DNA of 64,000 nucleotides from Actinoplanes regularis (GTDB lineage: Bacteria > Actinomycetota > Actinomycetes > Mycobacteriales > Micromonosporaceae): positions 372,001 to 436,000 of the forward strand of contig NZ_FZNR01000006.1 of the NCBI RefSeq assembly GCF_900188005.1, given 5' to 3'. Shown piece by piece: positions 1-7,247 of the stretch (its first letter is position 1; every line of letters starts with the position of its first letter). The notes beneath the pieces are model-generated. The model did no database searches. It was not told the DNA's origin and saw only the letters and a list, made by a program, of their open reading frames with translations. The translations under genes were made by a program, and so were the position numbers.

Positions 1-378
1 GTCGGTGACCGCTTTGGAGAGCGCGAACTGTGACAGCGCGTAGTACTCGATCTGGGCCACGTCCGGTACGCCGGTGCCCGCCTTGATCGCGTTCTGCAGC
101 GCGGTGTACTGGTCGTTGCCGCTACCGTTCTTGATCAGGTTGACCTTGACCTTGGGGTACTTGATCTGGAAGTCGGCGACCACCTTCGTCAGCGTGGGCT
201 CCCAGGCCCACACCGTCAGGTTGCCACCGGCCTGCAGCGCCGCCTCGACGTCGGCGTCGGAGACGGTGGTCTTCGCGGGGGTGCTGTCCGTGCCGTCGTC
301 GGACGAACCGCATCCGGCGGCCAGCAGGGTCAAGGACATGGCGGCGCCGAGGAGCGCGCGCCGGCGGGTCATTCTCAT
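1..378 (-). CDS. Sugar ABC transporter substrate-binding lipoprotein (N-terminal part)
   Basis: The reading frame is open to the window edge, so only about 126 N-terminal residues are present. It starts MRMTRRRALLGAAMS and runs into a lipobox (LLAAGCGSS), which indicates a lipoprotein signal peptide. The mature part (NLTVWAWEPTLTKVVADFQ) is typical of family 1 extracellular solute-binding proteins of CUT1 carbohydrate importers. An AAAGGA ribosome site lies 6 bases before this ATG; other in-frame ATGs are at 384 and 372. It sits downstream of two permease genes on the same strand and should capture the sugar for them. The substrate cannot be told. Confidence 0.85.
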   Translation of the reverse strand, partial: MRMTRRRALLGAAMSLTLLAAGCGSSDDGTDSTPAKTTVSDADVEAALQAGGNLTVWAWEPTLTKVVADFQIKYPKVKVNLIKNGSGNDQYTALQNAIKAGTGVPDVAQIEYYALSQFALSKAVTD

Positions 379-403
379 GCGCATTCCTTTTCTCATGGGG
401 GAT

Positions 404-1312
404 TCACTGTTTGACGCTGCCCACGGCCAGACCCGACTGCCAGTAGCGCTGGAGCAGCAGGAAGGCGGCGATGAGCGGGACGATGGCTAGCAGGGAACCG
501 GTGATCACCAGGTTGAAGACGACGTCGCCGCCGACCGTCTGCGCCTGCTGGTTCCAGGTGTAGATGCCCAGCGTGATCGGGTAGAGCTGGCGGTCCTTCA
601 GCATGATCAGCGGGAGGAAGAGGTTGTTCCAGGTCACCACGATGTTGAAGAGCAGCGCGGTGACCAGGCCCGGGGAGAGCAGCGGCACGGCCAGGTTGAA
701 GAAGATCCGGAACTCGCCGGCGCCGTCCACCCGGGCCGACTCGAGGATCTCGTCCGGCACCGCGTCGCGGGCGAACACCCACATCAGATAGAGGCTGAAC
801 GGGATCATCAGCGACGGGATGATCACCGCCCACACCGTGTCGGTGATGCCGGCCTTCGCGAAGAGCAGGAACGTGGGCACCGCGAGGGCGGTCGGCGGCA
901 CGGCGACGGCGCCGAGGATCACGGCGAAGACCGCTCGGCGGCCGCGGAACTCGAACTTGGCCAGGCCGTACCCGGCGAGCGCGGAGAGCAGGGTGGCGCC
1001 GCCGGCCCCGATCACCACGTAGAACACCGTGTTGCCGAGCCAGCGCAGGTAGATGCCGTCCTGGTAGGTGAAGACCCTCCCGATGTTGTCGAGGAGCGCG
1101 AAGTCGCCGTCGAACCAGAGCCCGAACGAGCTGAGCAGGCCGTCCTGGGTCTTGGTCGCGCTGATCACCAGCCAGGCCAGCGGCAGCATCGTGTAGATCA
1201 GCATCACCGTCGTGAGGACGGTGAGCGTCCAGCTCTTCCGCCCGCGGATCCGGACCGCCGCCGGTCGCGGTCGCCGGCGTGCCGCCGGGCGGATCGTGGG
1301 TGCGGCGACCAT
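404..1312 (-). CDS. Sugar ABC transporter permease, MalG-like
   Basis: The 302-residue protein begins MVAAPTIRPAARR, has about six membrane segments, and carries the EAA-loop signature near its C-terminal third (ESARVDGAGEFRIFFNLAVPLL), the contact site for the transport ATPase. Length and motifs fit the MalG-type permease of CUT1 importers. Its ATG overlaps the stop of the upstream permease by one base (TGATG), so the two are translationally coupled. No ATPase gene is visible in the operon; such systems often use a shared MsiK-type ATPase encoded elsewhere. Confidence 0.9.
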   Translation of the reverse strand: MVAAPTIRPAARRRPRPAAVRIRGRKSWTLTVLTTVMLIYTMLPLAWLVISATKTQDGLLSSFGLWFDGDFALLDNIGRVFTYQDGIYLRWLGNTVFYVVIGAGGATLLSALAGYGLAKFEFRGRRAVFAVILGAVAVPPTALAVPTFLLFAKAGITDTVWAVIIPSLMIPFSLYLMWVFARDAVPDEILESARVDGAGEFRIFFNLAVPLLSPGLVTALLFNIVVTWNNLFLPLIMLKDRQLYPITLGIYTWNQQAQTVGGDVVFNLVITGSLLAIVPLIAAFLLLQRYWQSGLAVGSVKQ

Positions 1313-2181
1313 CAAACCGCCTTTCGTACGGCCCGGGCCTGCACGAGGTAGGCGACGAGCATGGTGAGCAGCCCCATCACGACCGCGACCGTGGCCGAGT
1401 AGTTGAACTGCTGGCCGCCGACGGAGAGCTGCCAGGCGTAGTAGTTCGGGGTGAAGTAGGTGAGGATCGCGTTCGGGGCGATCGTGCGGAGCACGACCGG
1501 CTCGGTGAAGAGCTGGAAACTGCCGATGATCGAGAACATCGTGGTGATCAGGAGCGGGCCGCGCAGGGCCGGCAGCTTGATCGCCCGGATGATCCGGAAC
1601 TGGCCGGCGCCGTCGATCGCCGCCGCCTCGTAGAGCGACGGGTCGACGACGCGCAGCGCCGCGTACAGGATGATCATGTTGTAGCCGACGAACTCCCAGG
1701 TCGTGATGTTGCCGATGGCGGCCAGGACCAGGTTCGGGGCGAGCGGGTCGGGCAGCGTGACGCCGAACCACTCGTTGAGGTTGCGGATCAGGCCGAACTG
1801 GCTGCCGTACATGAAGCCCCACATCAGCGTGGCGACGACGGCGGGCACCGCGTACGGCAGGAAGATCGAGATCCGGAAGAAGGCCGCGCCGTAGAGCCGG
1901 CCGCTGTCGATCGCGAGGGCGATCAGCAGCGCGAGCAGCAGCATGATCGGCACCTGGACGATCAGGAAGAGCGACACCCGGCCGACCGCCGACCAGAACT
2001 GCGGGTCGTGCAGCGCCTTGGTGTAGTTCTGCGCGCCGACGAAGCTGGTGCCGCCGATGAGCTTCGTCCGGTACAGGCTCAGGTAGGCCGAGTAGGCGAT
2101 CGGCGCGAGGAAGACCAGCGCGAACACCGCCAGGAACGGGGCAACGAACTGCCAGCCGATCCAGGACCGCCGTGTCACCAT
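1312..2181 (-). CDS. Sugar ABC transporter permease, MalF-like
   Basis: The 289-residue inner-membrane permease starts MVTRRSWIGWQFVAPFLAVFALVFLAPIAYS and has an EAA-type loop (YEAAAIDGAGQFRIIRAIKLP). A longer frame opens at 2277 but would read through the operator region. The ATG at 2181 is preceded by a strong AAGGAGG, which decides the start. It is the first gene of the importer operon, followed by the MalG-like permease and the binding protein. The divergent LacI-type gene and twin operators suggest sugar-inducible repression. Confidence 0.9.
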   Translation of the reverse strand: MVTRRSWIGWQFVAPFLAVFALVFLAPIAYSAYLSLYRTKLIGGTSFVGAQNYTKALHDPQFWSAVGRVSLFLIVQVPIMLLLALLIALAIDSGRLYGAAFFRISIFLPYAVPAVVATLMWGFMYGSQFGLIRNLNEWFGVTLPDPLAPNLVLAAIGNITTWEFVGYNMIILYAALRVVDPSLYEAAAIDGAGQFRIIRAIKLPALRGPLLITTMFSIIGSFQLFTEPVVLRTIAPNAILTYFTPNYYAWQLSVGGQQFNYSATVAVVMGLLTMLVAYLVQARAVRKAV

Positions 2182-2209
2182 GCCTCCTTGCGTTCGTTTG
2201 TCGTTGTCG

Positions 2210-2225
2210 ATGTTTACGTAAACAT
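2210..2225. promoter_or_regulatory. LacI-type operator 1
   Basis: A perfect 16-bp palindrome, ATGTTTACGTAAACAT, lies in the gap between the importer operon and the LacI-family gene. It is close to the permease start and probably blocks that promoter. Its centre is 34 bp from that of operator 2, about three helical turns. Binding by the adjacent regulator is inferred from position and symmetry. Confidence 0.75.
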
Positions 2226-2243
2226 GTTCGAGCGCGGTCGGAA

Positions 2244-2259
2244 ATGTTTGCGTAAACAT
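2244..2259. promoter_or_regulatory. LacI-type operator 2
   Basis: ATGTTTGCGTAAACAT differs from operator 1 by one base. It lies just upstream of a likely -10 element TATAGT at 2267-2272 reading towards the regulator gene, so it probably serves autoregulation. With operator 1 it could allow cooperative binding or looping. Confidence 0.7.
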
Positions 2260-2373
2260 GTGGGCGTATAGTGGCACGCGTCACCAGGGCGGTCAAGGAG
2301 TAACGACATCGAAACGCAGCGTCTCCGCGGTGGATCCGACGTACCCGGCGGGCGCCGCAAACAACGGGTCTCC

Positions 2374-3360
2374 ATGGCCGACGTGGCCAAGCTGGCCGGA
2401 GTCTCCTCACAGACCGTCTCCCGCGTCGCGAACGGCCAGTCCGGCGTCGTCGAGTCCACCCGCGAACAGGTCCTCGCCGCCATGCGTGAACTGGGCTACC
2501 GGCCCAACAGCGCGGCCCGGTCCCTGCGGTACGGGCGGTTCAACACGCTCGGGGTGATCCTCTTCGGACTCTCCTCGACCGGCAACAGCCGCACCGTCGA
2601 GGCGATCGCGACCCAGGCCGCCGCCGCCGGATACGCGATCACCCTGATCCCGGTCGGCGTGCCCACCCAGGACAACGTGCTCGGCGCCTTCACCAGGATG
2701 GGCGAGCTCGCCGTCGACGGGGTCATCGTGATCATCGAGGTGCACCTGCTGGACGCCGCCACCGTCGCCCTGCCACCGGGCGTGCACGCGGTGGTGGTCG
2801 ACTCGGACGCCGGCGAGCGGTACCAGGTCGTCGACACCGACCAGGCCGACGGCACCCGTCAGGCGGTCCGGCACCTCCTCGAACTCGGCCACCCCACGGT
2901 CTGGCACATCGCCGGGCCGGCCGAGTCGTACTCGGCGGAGCGCCGCGCCCAGGCCTGGCGCGCCGTCCTCGAGGAGACCGGCCGCCCCGTCCCGCCGATC
3001 GGCCGCGGCGACTGGTCCGCGGAGAGCGGGTACCGCGCCGGGTTGTCACTGCCCGACGAGTGCACCGCCGTCTTCGTGGCCAACGACCAGATGGCGCTCG
3101 GTGTGCTTCGGGCGCTGCACGAACGCGGGCGCCGGGTGCCGGAGGAGGTCAGCGTGGTCGGCTTCGACGACATCGCGGACGCGTCCTCCTACCTGCCGCC
3201 GCTGACGACCGTGCACCAGGACTTCGCCGAGGTGGGCCGCCGCTGCGTCCACGCCCTCCTCGAACAGATCGGGTCCGGCGTGGCCGCCCCCGGCACCGAC
3301 CTGGTCCCGACCCACCTGGTGGTGCGGGGCAGCACCGCGGCGCACCGGAGTGTCAGCTGA
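2374..3360 (+). CDS. LacI-family transcriptional regulator
   Basis: The protein has an N-terminal LacI helix-turn-helix (MADVAKLAGVSSQTVSRVANG) and a periplasmic-binding-protein-like sensor domain ending TTVHQDFAEVGRRCVHALLEQI. It should repress the divergent sugar importer until its ligand is present. The start is unclear. ATG 2374 has no ribosome site, yet codons upstream (GRRKQRVS before MADV) look like the usual basic LacI N-terminus. The frame is open back to a stop at 2269 with no ATG, GTG or TTG. An AAGGAG at 2295-2300 stands seven bases before an ATC codon at 2308, so initiation at ATC giving about 350 residues is possible. Confidence 0.9.
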   Translation: MADVAKLAGVSSQTVSRVANGQSGVVESTREQVLAAMRELGYRPNSAARSLRYGRFNTLGVILFGLSSTGNSRTVEAIATQAAAAGYAITLIPVGVPTQDNVLGAFTRMGELAVDGVIVIIEVHLLDAATVALPPGVHAVVVDSDAGERYQVVDTDQADGTRQAVRHLLELGHPTVWHIAGPAESYSAERRAQAWRAVLEETGRPVPPIGRGDWSAESGYRAGLSLPDECTAVFVANDQMALGVLRALHERGRRVPEEVSVVGFDDIADASSYLPPLTTVHQDFAEVGRRCVHALLEQIGSGVAAPGTDLVPTHLVVRGSTAAHRSVS

Positions 3361-3415
3361 GCGACCCCGCGCCGATCCCGAGTTTGTCAGGCTGACCGGG
3401 GACGAAGGAGGAATT

Positions 3416-3814
3416 ATGGCCAGCACGATGGACAGTGCCACGCTGCTCGACAAGGCTCGCGCAGCCACCGACAACGCCATGGTGGGCCGGGTCTTCGGCG
3501 AGCCGGTGGAACGGGACGGAATCATTCTGCTACCGGTCGCCAACGTGGCCGCGGGTGGCGGCGGGGGCGCCGGCAGCGGTGTCGCCCCGGCGGGCGAGGA
3601 GGCGGTCGGCGCCCCGCAGCAGGGCGAGGGCTCCGGCGCCGGGTACGGGCTGACCGTCAAGCCGGCCGGTGTCTTCATCATCAAGAACGGCGACGTCCGC
3701 TGGAAGCCGGCGGTCGACGTCAACAAGATCGTGCTGGGCGGGCAGGTGGTGGCGATCGTCGCCCTGCTGGTGGCCCGCTCGGTCCTGCGCCGCCACCTGA
3801 AGCGGCGCCGCTGA
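3416..3814 (+). CDS. GerW/YtfJ-family spore protein homologue
   Basis: The 132-residue protein has the layout of the GerW (YtfJ) family: a short N-terminal helix, the conserved GRVFGEPVERDGIILLPVANV segment, a glycine-rich stretch, then GYGLTVKPAGVFIIKNGDVRWKPAVDVNKI. A hydrophobic C-terminal helix ends in an arginine-rich tail. AAGGAGG precedes the ATG. Family members are linked to spore germination in Bacillus, but actinobacterial copies are poorly characterised. It appears monocistronic, downstream of the LacI-type gene. Confidence 0.85.
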   Translation: MASTMDSATLLDKARAATDNAMVGRVFGEPVERDGIILLPVANVAAGGGGGAGSGVAPAGEEAVGAPQQGEGSGAGYGLTVKPAGVFIIKNGDVRWKPAVDVNKIVLGGQVVAIVALLVARSVLRRHLKRRR

Positions 3815-3927
3815 CACCCGGAGGCCCGGTTCGTCATCCGGCCACGAGCCGGCGAACGGCGCCTCCACCGCCCGCTGATCCCACCCCGGCGGCCGGCGAC
3901 CCGGATCACCTGGCACATCACCAGGCG

Positions 3928-3987
3928 CTCGGGGAGCCGGCCGGGCCCGTCAGGGCTCGGGGAGCCGGCCGGGCCCGTCAGGGCTCG
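3928..3987. repeat. 28-bp tandem duplication over a gene end
   Basis: A 28-bp unit built around GGAGCCGGCCGGGC is present about twice, starting at 3933 and 3961. The downstream part contains the stop codon and last codons of the ABC permease on the minus strand. It looks like a small local duplication of the gene end. Confidence 0.7.
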
Positions 3988-4652
3988 GGGTAACGGACGA
4001 TGCGGAGGCGGTAGGCGAAGATGGCCAGGGTGCCGGCCGCGCAGATCAGCCAGGTGAGGGCGAAGTGGGTGAGGCCCTGCCAGAGGAAGCTGAGGTCGGC
4101 GTCGTCGACGGCGTAGGTGCCGATCTGCCGGACCGACCAGAACGGCATCAGTTTGGCGACCAGGCCGTCCGGGTCGGCCAGCATCTGCACGGCGCAGACG
4201 CTGAGCAGGGCCAGGGCGCCCTCCAGCTCGCGCGGCAGCAGGGCGCCGACCAGGCTGCCGAACGGGGCCGCGGCCAGGGCGGCGAGCAGCATGATCAGGC
4301 CGGTGGCGAGCGGGTGGGGCACGGTCTGGTCCAGGCTGATCAGGGCCCAGTAGCCGAGCGCGAGCAGCGACCCGGCGCCGCTCATCGCCATCAGCCGGCC
4401 GCCGACCAGGCCGACCACCGACGCGCCGGTGAGCCGTAACCGGGGGTCGACGCCGCGGGACGCGTTCACCACGAAGAGCGTGAGGGTGGAGATCGACCAG
4501 GCGATGCCCAGCGCCAGCATCCGGATCGACTGACCGGTCAGGTCCCGCCGGACCAGATAGAACCAGAGCGGCAAGGCGATCACCAGCAGCACCGCGGCTC
4601 GCCGCCGGCCCACCTCCCGGGCCGACAGCCCGGCCACCACCAACGCGGTCAT
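3978..4652 (-). CDS. ABC-2 type membrane permease of a PadR-controlled exporter
   Basis: A 224-residue, highly hydrophobic protein (about six membrane segments) starting MTALVVAGLSAREVGRRRAAV and ending RIVRYPEP. The ATG overlaps the stop of the ATPase gene by four bases (ATGA), so it is the partner permease. No substrate can be named; PadR-linked two-gene ABC systems often act in drug or lipid export. The gene end lies inside a 28-bp tandem duplication. Confidence 0.75.
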   Translation of the reverse strand: MTALVVAGLSAREVGRRRAAVLLVIALPLWFYLVRRDLTGQSIRMLALGIAWSISTLTLFVVNASRGVDPRLRLTGASVVGLVGGRLMAMSGAGSLLALGYWALISLDQTVPHPLATGLIMLLAALAAAPFGSLVGALLPRELEGALALLSVCAVQMLADPDGLVAKLMPFWSVRQIGTYAVDDADLSFLWQGLTHFALTWLICAAGTLAIFAYRLRIVRYPEP

Positions 4653-5470
4653 CGCTCCCCCAGATCCAGCACGTGGTCGACATTGTTGAGGTCGTGCAGC
4701 AGGTGGGTGACCACCACGACGGCCCGGCCGGCATCTCGCCAGGCGTGCACCTGCCGCCAGAAGTCCAGGTAGCTGCCCTGGTCGAAGCCCTGGTAGGGCT
4801 CGTCGAGCAGAAGCAGGTCGGGGCCGTGCAGCTCGCCGAGCACAAGGTTCAGCTTCTGCCGGGTGCCGCCGGAGAGCTGCTGGACGCGCTGCCCGGGATC
4901 CGGGCGCCAGGCCAGCCTGGCGGCCAGGTGGGCGCCGGTGGAGCGGGCCCGGCGCGAAACCACGCCGGCCGCCGCGCCGAACAGGGTGAAATGCTCGTCG
5001 GCGGTGAGCCAGCCGGCGGTGCCGCCGTCCTGCGGGACGTAACCGACCCGCCGGGTGCGGCGCACCGTGCCCGAGTCGGGCCGGGTCAGGCCGGCGCAGA
5101 TCCGCAGCAGGGTGGACTTGCCGCACCCGTTGGCGCCGACGATGGCGGCGACCTGACCACCGCGTACCGTCAGATCGACGTCGCGCAGGACGGTCCGGCG
5201 GCGATATCGCTTCCCGACCGCGCTCAGATGCAGCAGGACCGGGCCGGCCGTCGCGAACCGCGGCGGCTCCGGATCGACCGGGGCGGACAGCTCGGTGACC
5301 AGGTGGCGGGCGTAGAGGTGGGCGGGGCCGAACAGTCCGGCCGGGTCGGCGGCCTGCTCGGCGGCCTGGGCGGCGGTGTCCTCGGTGAGGCGGCGGGCAC
5401 GCGGTTCCGGCACGCCGAGGCGCACCAGCTCCGCTTCGAAGCGGGTGGGCCAGCTCTCGTACGTACTCAA
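4649..5470 (-). CDS. ABC transporter ATP-binding protein with extra N-terminal domain
   Basis: The 273-residue protein has a Walker A motif (GANGCGKST, residues 112-120), a signature LSGG (199-202) and Walker B LLLLDEP (219-225). It drives the permease encoded next. About 80 residues precede the ATPase domain (MSTYESWPTRFEAELVRLG...), an alpha-helical segment like the stand-alone HAAS-type proteins often encoded between PadR regulators and their membrane targets; here it seems fused to the ATPase. The gene overlaps both the PadR gene and the permease gene by four bases. Confidence 0.9.
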   Translation of the reverse strand: MSTYESWPTRFEAELVRLGVPEPRARRLTEDTAAQAAEQAADPAGLFGPAHLYARHLVTELSAPVDPEPPRFATAGPVLLHLSAVGKRYRRRTVLRDVDLTVRGGQVAAIVGANGCGKSTLLRICAGLTRPDSGTVRRTRRVGYVPQDGGTAGWLTADEHFTLFGAAAGVVSRRARSTGAHLAARLAWRPDPGQRVQQLSGGTRQKLNLVLGELHGPDLLLLDEPYQGFDQGSYLDFWRQVHAWRDAGRAVVVVTHLLHDLNNVDHVLDLGER

Positions 5471-5844
5471 CGGGTCTCCTTCGGCGAAGCCGGCGCCGAA
5501 CCGGAAACCGTGACCGGAGCGGAGACCTGCGCGGTGAGCAGCGTGTCGACACCGTCACGGAAGGTGGCCCACTGCCGCGCCTGAGCGGCCAGGGCCGCGA
5601 GGCCGGCCGGGGTGATCTCGTAGTACTTCCGGCGGGGGCCGGACTCGGACGGCGCCCATCTCGGCACCGCAAGCCCCTGCTCTTCGAGCCGCAGCAGCGC
5701 AGGATAGAGAGTGCCGCCGGGGACGTCGGCGACGCCGGCGGTGGCCAGGCGCTGGGCCAGGCCGTACCCGTAGTCGGCTCGTTCCCGGAGCATGGCGAGC
5801 AGGCAGAGGTCGAGGAAGCCGTGCAGCCACGGCTTGGGCATCAT
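5467..5844 (-). CDS. PadR-family transcriptional regulator
   Basis: The 125-residue winged-helix protein shows the PadR pattern: LDLCLLAMLRERADYGYGLAQRL, then GTLYPALLRLEEQGLAVPRW, then RRKYYEITPAGLAAL. It is first in a three-gene coupled operon with an ABC exporter and probably represses it. A second ATG follows at once (5841). An inverted repeat (5856-5870) just upstream is a likely binding site. The mRNA may be nearly leaderless, since a TAGCCT element stands only a few bases before the ATG and no ribosome site is visible. Confidence 0.88.
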   Translation of the reverse strand: MMPKPWLHGFLDLCLLAMLRERADYGYGLAQRLATAGVADVPGGTLYPALLRLEEQGLAVPRWAPSESGPRRKYYEITPAGLAALAAQARQWATFRDGVDTLLTAQVSAPVTVSGSAPASPKETR

Positions 5845-5855
5845 GTAGTCAGGCT

Positions 5856-5870
5856 ATCTGGTTAGCAGAT
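5856..5870. promoter_or_regulatory. Inverted repeat between PadR and sigma-factor genes
   Basis: ATCTG-GTTAG-CAGAT lies between the divergent PadR and sigma-factor genes. It fits a PadR dimer site and could influence both directions. Binding is inferred only from position. Confidence 0.5.
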
Positions 5871-5910
5871 GGCCTACCTAGTTGGGATCACGAGAAAGTT
5901 GGGACGGGCG

Positions 5911-6462
5911 GTGCACAGAACCGAGCCGAGCGGCGTCGAGGAGGGTGTGACCTTCGAGCAATTCGCGATGGCCCGCCTGCCCAGCCTGCTGCGCTATGCG
6001 GTCGTCCTCACCGGCGACCGTCATCTGGCACAGGATGTAGTGCAGGAGGTGCTGGCCCGAGCCCACGTCAAGTGGCGGCGGATCAGCGACGCGGACTCTC
6101 CCGAGGCGTACGTCCGGCGCATGGTGCTCAACGAGTACCTGTCCTGGCGGCGCTCCTGGGCCGTTCGTAACCTGCATCTCGCCGGAGAGCGCCTGGTCGA
6201 GATCGACGACGCCCGCGGCGGGGTGCACGACCACGCCGACCGGATCGCCGAGTCCGACGAGCTCTGGAACCGCCTGGCCACGCTCGGACGCAAGCAACGT
6301 GCCGTGCTCGTACTCCGCTACTACGAGCAATTGGACGACGAGACCATCGCAGATCTGCTCAACTGCTCCCCGGCAACGGTGCGCAGCCAGGCGTCGAAGG
6401 CACTGCGAACGCTCCGGCTGGAGTCGGAGCGGGAAATCCAATTTGCCCAGGAGAAATCGTGA
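5911..6462 (+). CDS. SigE-family ECF sigma factor
   Basis: Region 2 is seen as FEQFAMARLPSLLRYAVVLTGDRHLAQDVVQEVLARAHVKW and region 4 as LGRKQRAVLVLRYYEQLDDETIADLLNCSPATVRSQASKALRTLR. The start is unsure: ATG 5869 would overlap the PadR inverted repeat, GTG 5911 is used here, and GTG 5947 matches the usual family start (VTFEQF) but its AGGAGG is only two bases away. The stop overlaps the start of the triple-repeat membrane protein (GTGA), so that product may modulate the sigma factor. Confidence 0.85.
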   Translation: MHRTEPSGVEEGVTFEQFAMARLPSLLRYAVVLTGDRHLAQDVVQEVLARAHVKWRRISDADSPEAYVRRMVLNEYLSWRRSWAVRNLHLAGERLVEIDDARGGVHDHADRIAESDELWNRLATLGRKQRAVLVLRYYEQLDDETIADLLNCSPATVRSQASKALRTLRLESEREIQFAQEKS

Positions 6463-7247
6463 CCAGTCACGGTGACCGGCTCCGTGAAGCCTTCGAGAGC
6501 CGAGAGAACCAGACCCCCGACGCGGCCGAGGTGTACGCCCGCGTCGTTCAACTGTCCCGCAAGCACAAGCTGCGCCGTCGCGGCGTGACGGCGGCCGGTG
6601 GCACGGTGCTCGGCGCCGGCCTCATCGCCGCCGTGGTGAACCTGCCGGCCGTCCTCCCCGGCGGCCCGCAGACCGGCACCGCGGCCACGTCCCCCATCGT
6701 GGCCGCGGCGCCGGCCTCCCCCGTCCCGAGCCCGGAGCCGACCACCGAGTGGGACGCGTACTGGAAGGCCGGCTACGGCTACGACGAGGCGCTGGAGCTT
6801 GCCAAGCTCTGGAACATGCCGACCGCCGACATCGGCGCCGTCAAGGCCGAGGCCGGTCGCAAGCTGCTGGCCGGTCAGACCCTGCCGGTCAAGCCGGTCG
6901 TGGCCGAGCCGGTTCCGGACTCGGTGACCCAGTTCTTCACCGCCGGCTACGGCTACGACGACGCGGTCAAGCTCGCCAAGCTCTGGAAGCTCAAGACGCC
7001 GTACGACGCCAAGGTCCTGGCCGGCAAGAAGCTGCTCGCCGGTGAGCACCTCCCGTTCAAGCCGAACCCGGCGACGGCGCAGGAGAACAAGGAAGCGCAG
7101 CAGGTGAACGCGTTCTTTGACGCCGGCTACGACTACGACGACGCGGTCAAGCTCGCCAAGCTCTGGAAGCTCAAGACGCCGTACGACGCCAAGGTCGCGG
7201 CCGGCAAGAAGCTGCTCGCCGGCGGAACGCTGCCGATCAAGCCGTGA
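6459..7247 (+). CDS. Membrane protein with three 46-residue tail repeats
   Basis: The family is not recognised. The 262-residue protein has a cytoplasmic N-terminus of about 42 residues, a membrane helix at roughly 43-64, an Ala/Pro/Ser linker, then three repeats (about 99-146, 157-202, 217-262) of the form AGYxYDDAVKLAKLWKLKTPYDAKV...GKKLLAG..LPxKP. Repeats 2 and 3 are almost identical in DNA as well. The position after an ECF sigma gene with GTGA coupling suggests an anti-sigma-like role. The GTG start of the next gene, an amidoligase, overlaps its stop, so the lysine- and aspartate-rich repeats might be a ligase substrate. Both roles are inference. Confidence 0.8.
   Translation: MTSHGDRLREAFESRENQTPDAAEVYARVVQLSRKHKLRRRGVTAAGGTVLGAGLIAAVVNLPAVLPGGPQTGTAATSPIVAAAPASPVPSPEPTTEWDAYWKAGYGYDEALELAKLWNMPTADIGAVKAEAGRKLLAGQTLPVKPVVAEPVPDSVTQFFTAGYGYDDAVKLAKLWKLKTPYDAKVLAGKKLLAGEHLPFKPNPATAQENKEAQQVNAFFDAGYDYDDAVKLAKLWKLKTPYDAKVAAGKKLLAGGTLPIKP

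Noticed and set aside
1279..2271. 330-residue frame on the plus strand
   Set aside because: It is antisense to the permease gene, is low-complexity Arg/Asp/Glu/Gln, and has no domain.
1312..2277. MalF-like permease starting at 2277 (MPLYAHMFTQ)
   Set aside because: It would translate through both operators; ATG 2181 has a strong AAGGAGG and the usual N-terminus.
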